A stretch of 64,000 nt of DNA from Embleya sp051903075 (GTDB lineage Bacteria; Actinomycetota; Actinomycetes; Streptomycetales; Streptomycetaceae): contig NZ_CP182425.1 in NCBI RefSeq assembly GCF_051903075.1, positions 1 to 64,000 of the forward strand, in the 5' to 3' direction. How positions within the stretch are numbered: position 1 is the stretch's first letter; every line of letters starts with the position of its first letter. The notes beneath the pieces are model-generated. The model was not told where the DNA came from and did no database searches. It saw only the letters and a list, made by a program, of their open reading frames with translations. Of the stretch, positions 62,393 through 64,000 are shown piece by piece. Position numbers and translations under genes: made by a program.

Positions 62393-64000
62393 TCCGGGCA
62401 CGGCGTGATCGGGCTGCGGAGGCGATGGCCGAGGGTGACGCGAGCGGCCGGGAGTTGTTCGGCGGGAAACTCAAGCCCACGTGGGGCCGTCACCTGCACC
62501 GCGGTGTCCACACGGAATTGTCGTTCCTGGGGACGCTGCGGCGGTTGCCGGGTCTGATCGCGCGGTCGGTGCGTCTGGGTTGGGCGGCGGACCGGGTTGC
62601 GCTGCTGGTGGTGGCGTTCGCGCAGATCGGTCAGGGCGTCGCGTCCGCGCTGGGTCTGGTGGGCACCAACCGCATCCTCGTCGAGTTGTTCAGCGCCGGG
62701 CCCACGCCGGACCGGGTGCGCTCCGCGGCGCCGGCGCTGGTGTTCGTGGCCGCGATGGGGGTGCTGGGGGCGACGCTGCGGGCCGCGTCCACAGCGGCGA
62801 CCGGGCGGCTGGAGCCGAAGGTCGAGCGGTACGCGGAGGTCGAGCTGCTGCGGGCGGTGGTGGGGGTGGAGATGTCGACGCTGGAGGACGCCGACTTCAA
62901 ACGCCTGCTGGAGACCGCCAAGTGGGGCACCAACGCGAGTCGGCTGATGATCACCCACAGCGTGCAGGTCGTCAACGCGCTCGTGTCGCTCGCGGCCGTG
63001 GGCATGGTGCTGGCGGTCCTGCACCCGCTGTTGCTGCCGATGATGCTGCTGATCATTCTGCCGCCGGGCTGGGGCACCGTGCGCTCGGCCCGGCGCCGCT
63101 ACGAATCCGTCCTGGCGTGGACCGACCACGGCCGTCAACAGACGGAGATCGCCTGGGCGTTGACCGCGCGGAGCACCGCGCAGGAGGTCCGGGTTCACGG
63201 CGCGGGTGCGTATCTGCTGCACCACTACGAGCGAATGGCGGCTGCGGCGGAGGCGGAGAAGGAACGCCTGGCCAAGGCCGAGGCCGGCACCGACCTTGTC
63301 GCGTCCGCGCTGTCCGGCGTCCCGTCCAGGCTGACGTATCTCACGCTCGCGTGGTTGCTGTTGAGCGGGTGCGCGGATCTGGCCACCTCCGGCACCGCGG
63401 TCCTGGCGATCCGTACCGGCACCTCCAGCCTGGCCGGCCTGGTCTCGGGGATCCAGCACCTGTACGAGCAGGCGCTGTTCGCCAACGACCTCCGGGAGGC
63501 GTGCGCCCAGGCCGACCTGAACGCCATTCCGGATTGCGGCAGCAGGATCACCGCGCCGAGCACGGTGCGGGTCAAAGACGTGTCCTTCACCTACCCGGGC
63601 CGGGACCACAAGGCCCTCGACGGCGTCCACGTCACCCTGGCCCGGGGCACGATCGTGGCGTTCGCCGGGGAGAACGGCTCGGGCAAGACCACCCTGGCGA
63701 AGCTGATCGCGGGCCTGTACCGGCCCGAGAGCGGGAGTGTCGAGTGGGACGGCGTGGACGTCGCCGACGCAGACGCACCAGCGTGTTCGACCAGGTCGCC
63801 CTGGTCCCACAGGACTTCGTCCGGTGGGATCTCACCGCCCGCGCGAATATCGTCCTCGGCCGCCCCGACATCGACACCGGCCCTGACGAGGGCGCGCTGT
63901 CGGCGGCCTGCGAGTACGCGGGCGCCAAGCCGGTGATCGACGACCTTCCGCGCTGTCTGGACACCCTCCTGGATCGCAACTACGAGGGCGGCATGGAATT
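62389..64000 (+). pseudogene. ABC exporter (fused membrane and ATPase), frameshifted and cut by the window edge
   Basis: From a GTG at 62389 the frame gives a multi-helix transmembrane domain (DRVALLVVAFAQIGQGVASA, LLLPMMLLIILPPGWGT), then the ATPase with TVRVKDVSFTYPGRDHKALD and Walker A AFAGENGSGKTTLAKLI. Near 63775 a base is missing; the other frame goes on as SVFDQVALVPQDFVRWDLTA (Q-loop) to the edge. Type MsbA-like bacteriocin/peptide exporter. The remaining signature and Walker B lie outside the window. Confidence 0.8.

Overview
The window is very GC-rich actinobacterial DNA with streptomycete-type gene content: GTG starts, ATGA/GTGA operon overlaps, XRE-DUF397 pairs, HTH-TPR regulators, DUF574 methyltransferases and an FxLD lanthipeptide. 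It looks like part of a large plasmid. It carries a ParAB partition locus with centromere-like palindromes, a primase-polymerase/SF3-helicase replication operon with iterons, and an accessory load rich in broken genes. No rRNA, tRNA, ribosomal-protein or core metabolic gene was recognised.

Layout. 1-4.8 kb: parB and parA (minus strand), four 17-bp palindromes, a winged-helix plasmid protein, a hairpin-rich noncoding stretch and a cluster of TGTCCG/CGGACA iterons. 4.8-8.0 kb: a secretion-type toxin locus (WXG100-like protein, DUF6973 effector, lipoprotein, broken SUKH immunity gene). 8.3-12.1 kb: GCGACYGAAG iterons, then a three-gene replication operon. 12.5-13.5 kb: an HNH nuclease, probably modification-dependent. 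15.2-18.5 kb and 23.3-26.7 kb: two four-gene operons on either side of CRISPR array 2. Each combines a radical SAM enzyme with a nucleotide-kinase-like P-loop protein and nucleobase or nucleotide enzymes (DPPW methyltransferase and ASCH; HhH glycosylase, dTMP kinase and NUDIX). 27.4-28.8 kb: a complete IS256-family element with target duplication. 33-39 kb: methyltransferase, GRDP-like protein, HTH-TPR regulator, NUDIX and a broken pentapeptide-repeat protein. 43.4-47.6 kb: WbqC/YdcF/regulator operon, then an FxLD lanthipeptide precursor and a dehydratase gene cut short at a lone CRISPR repeat. 47.8-58.4 kb: secreted proteins, duplicated XRE-DUF397 regulators, an ATPase, two DUF574 methyltransferases, a kinase-like protein and an EEP hydrolase. 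60-64 kb: broken HTH-TPR regulator, NUDIX, 2OG dioxygenase and an ABC exporter running off the edge.

The dominant feature is CRISPR. Five arrays on the plus strand (21, 33, 21, 26 and 18 repeats; 119 repeats and 114 spacers) plus two lone repeats share a 29-nt type I-E-like repeat with 32-nt spacers. No cas gene is present, so any activity needs Cas proteins from elsewhere. Arrays 2-5 are each preceded by the same several-hundred-bp leader module and by the 3' part of a DUF574 methyltransferase gene. That gene is intact only before array 5. Arrays 3 and 4 also share their downstream flank. The arrays therefore look like copies of one methyltransferase-leader-array cassette that later acquired different spacers. 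The tetraloop of the repeat (GCGG, GTAG or GCAG) records array history and switches once inside array 2. Functions are inferred by reading motifs; no database search was run.
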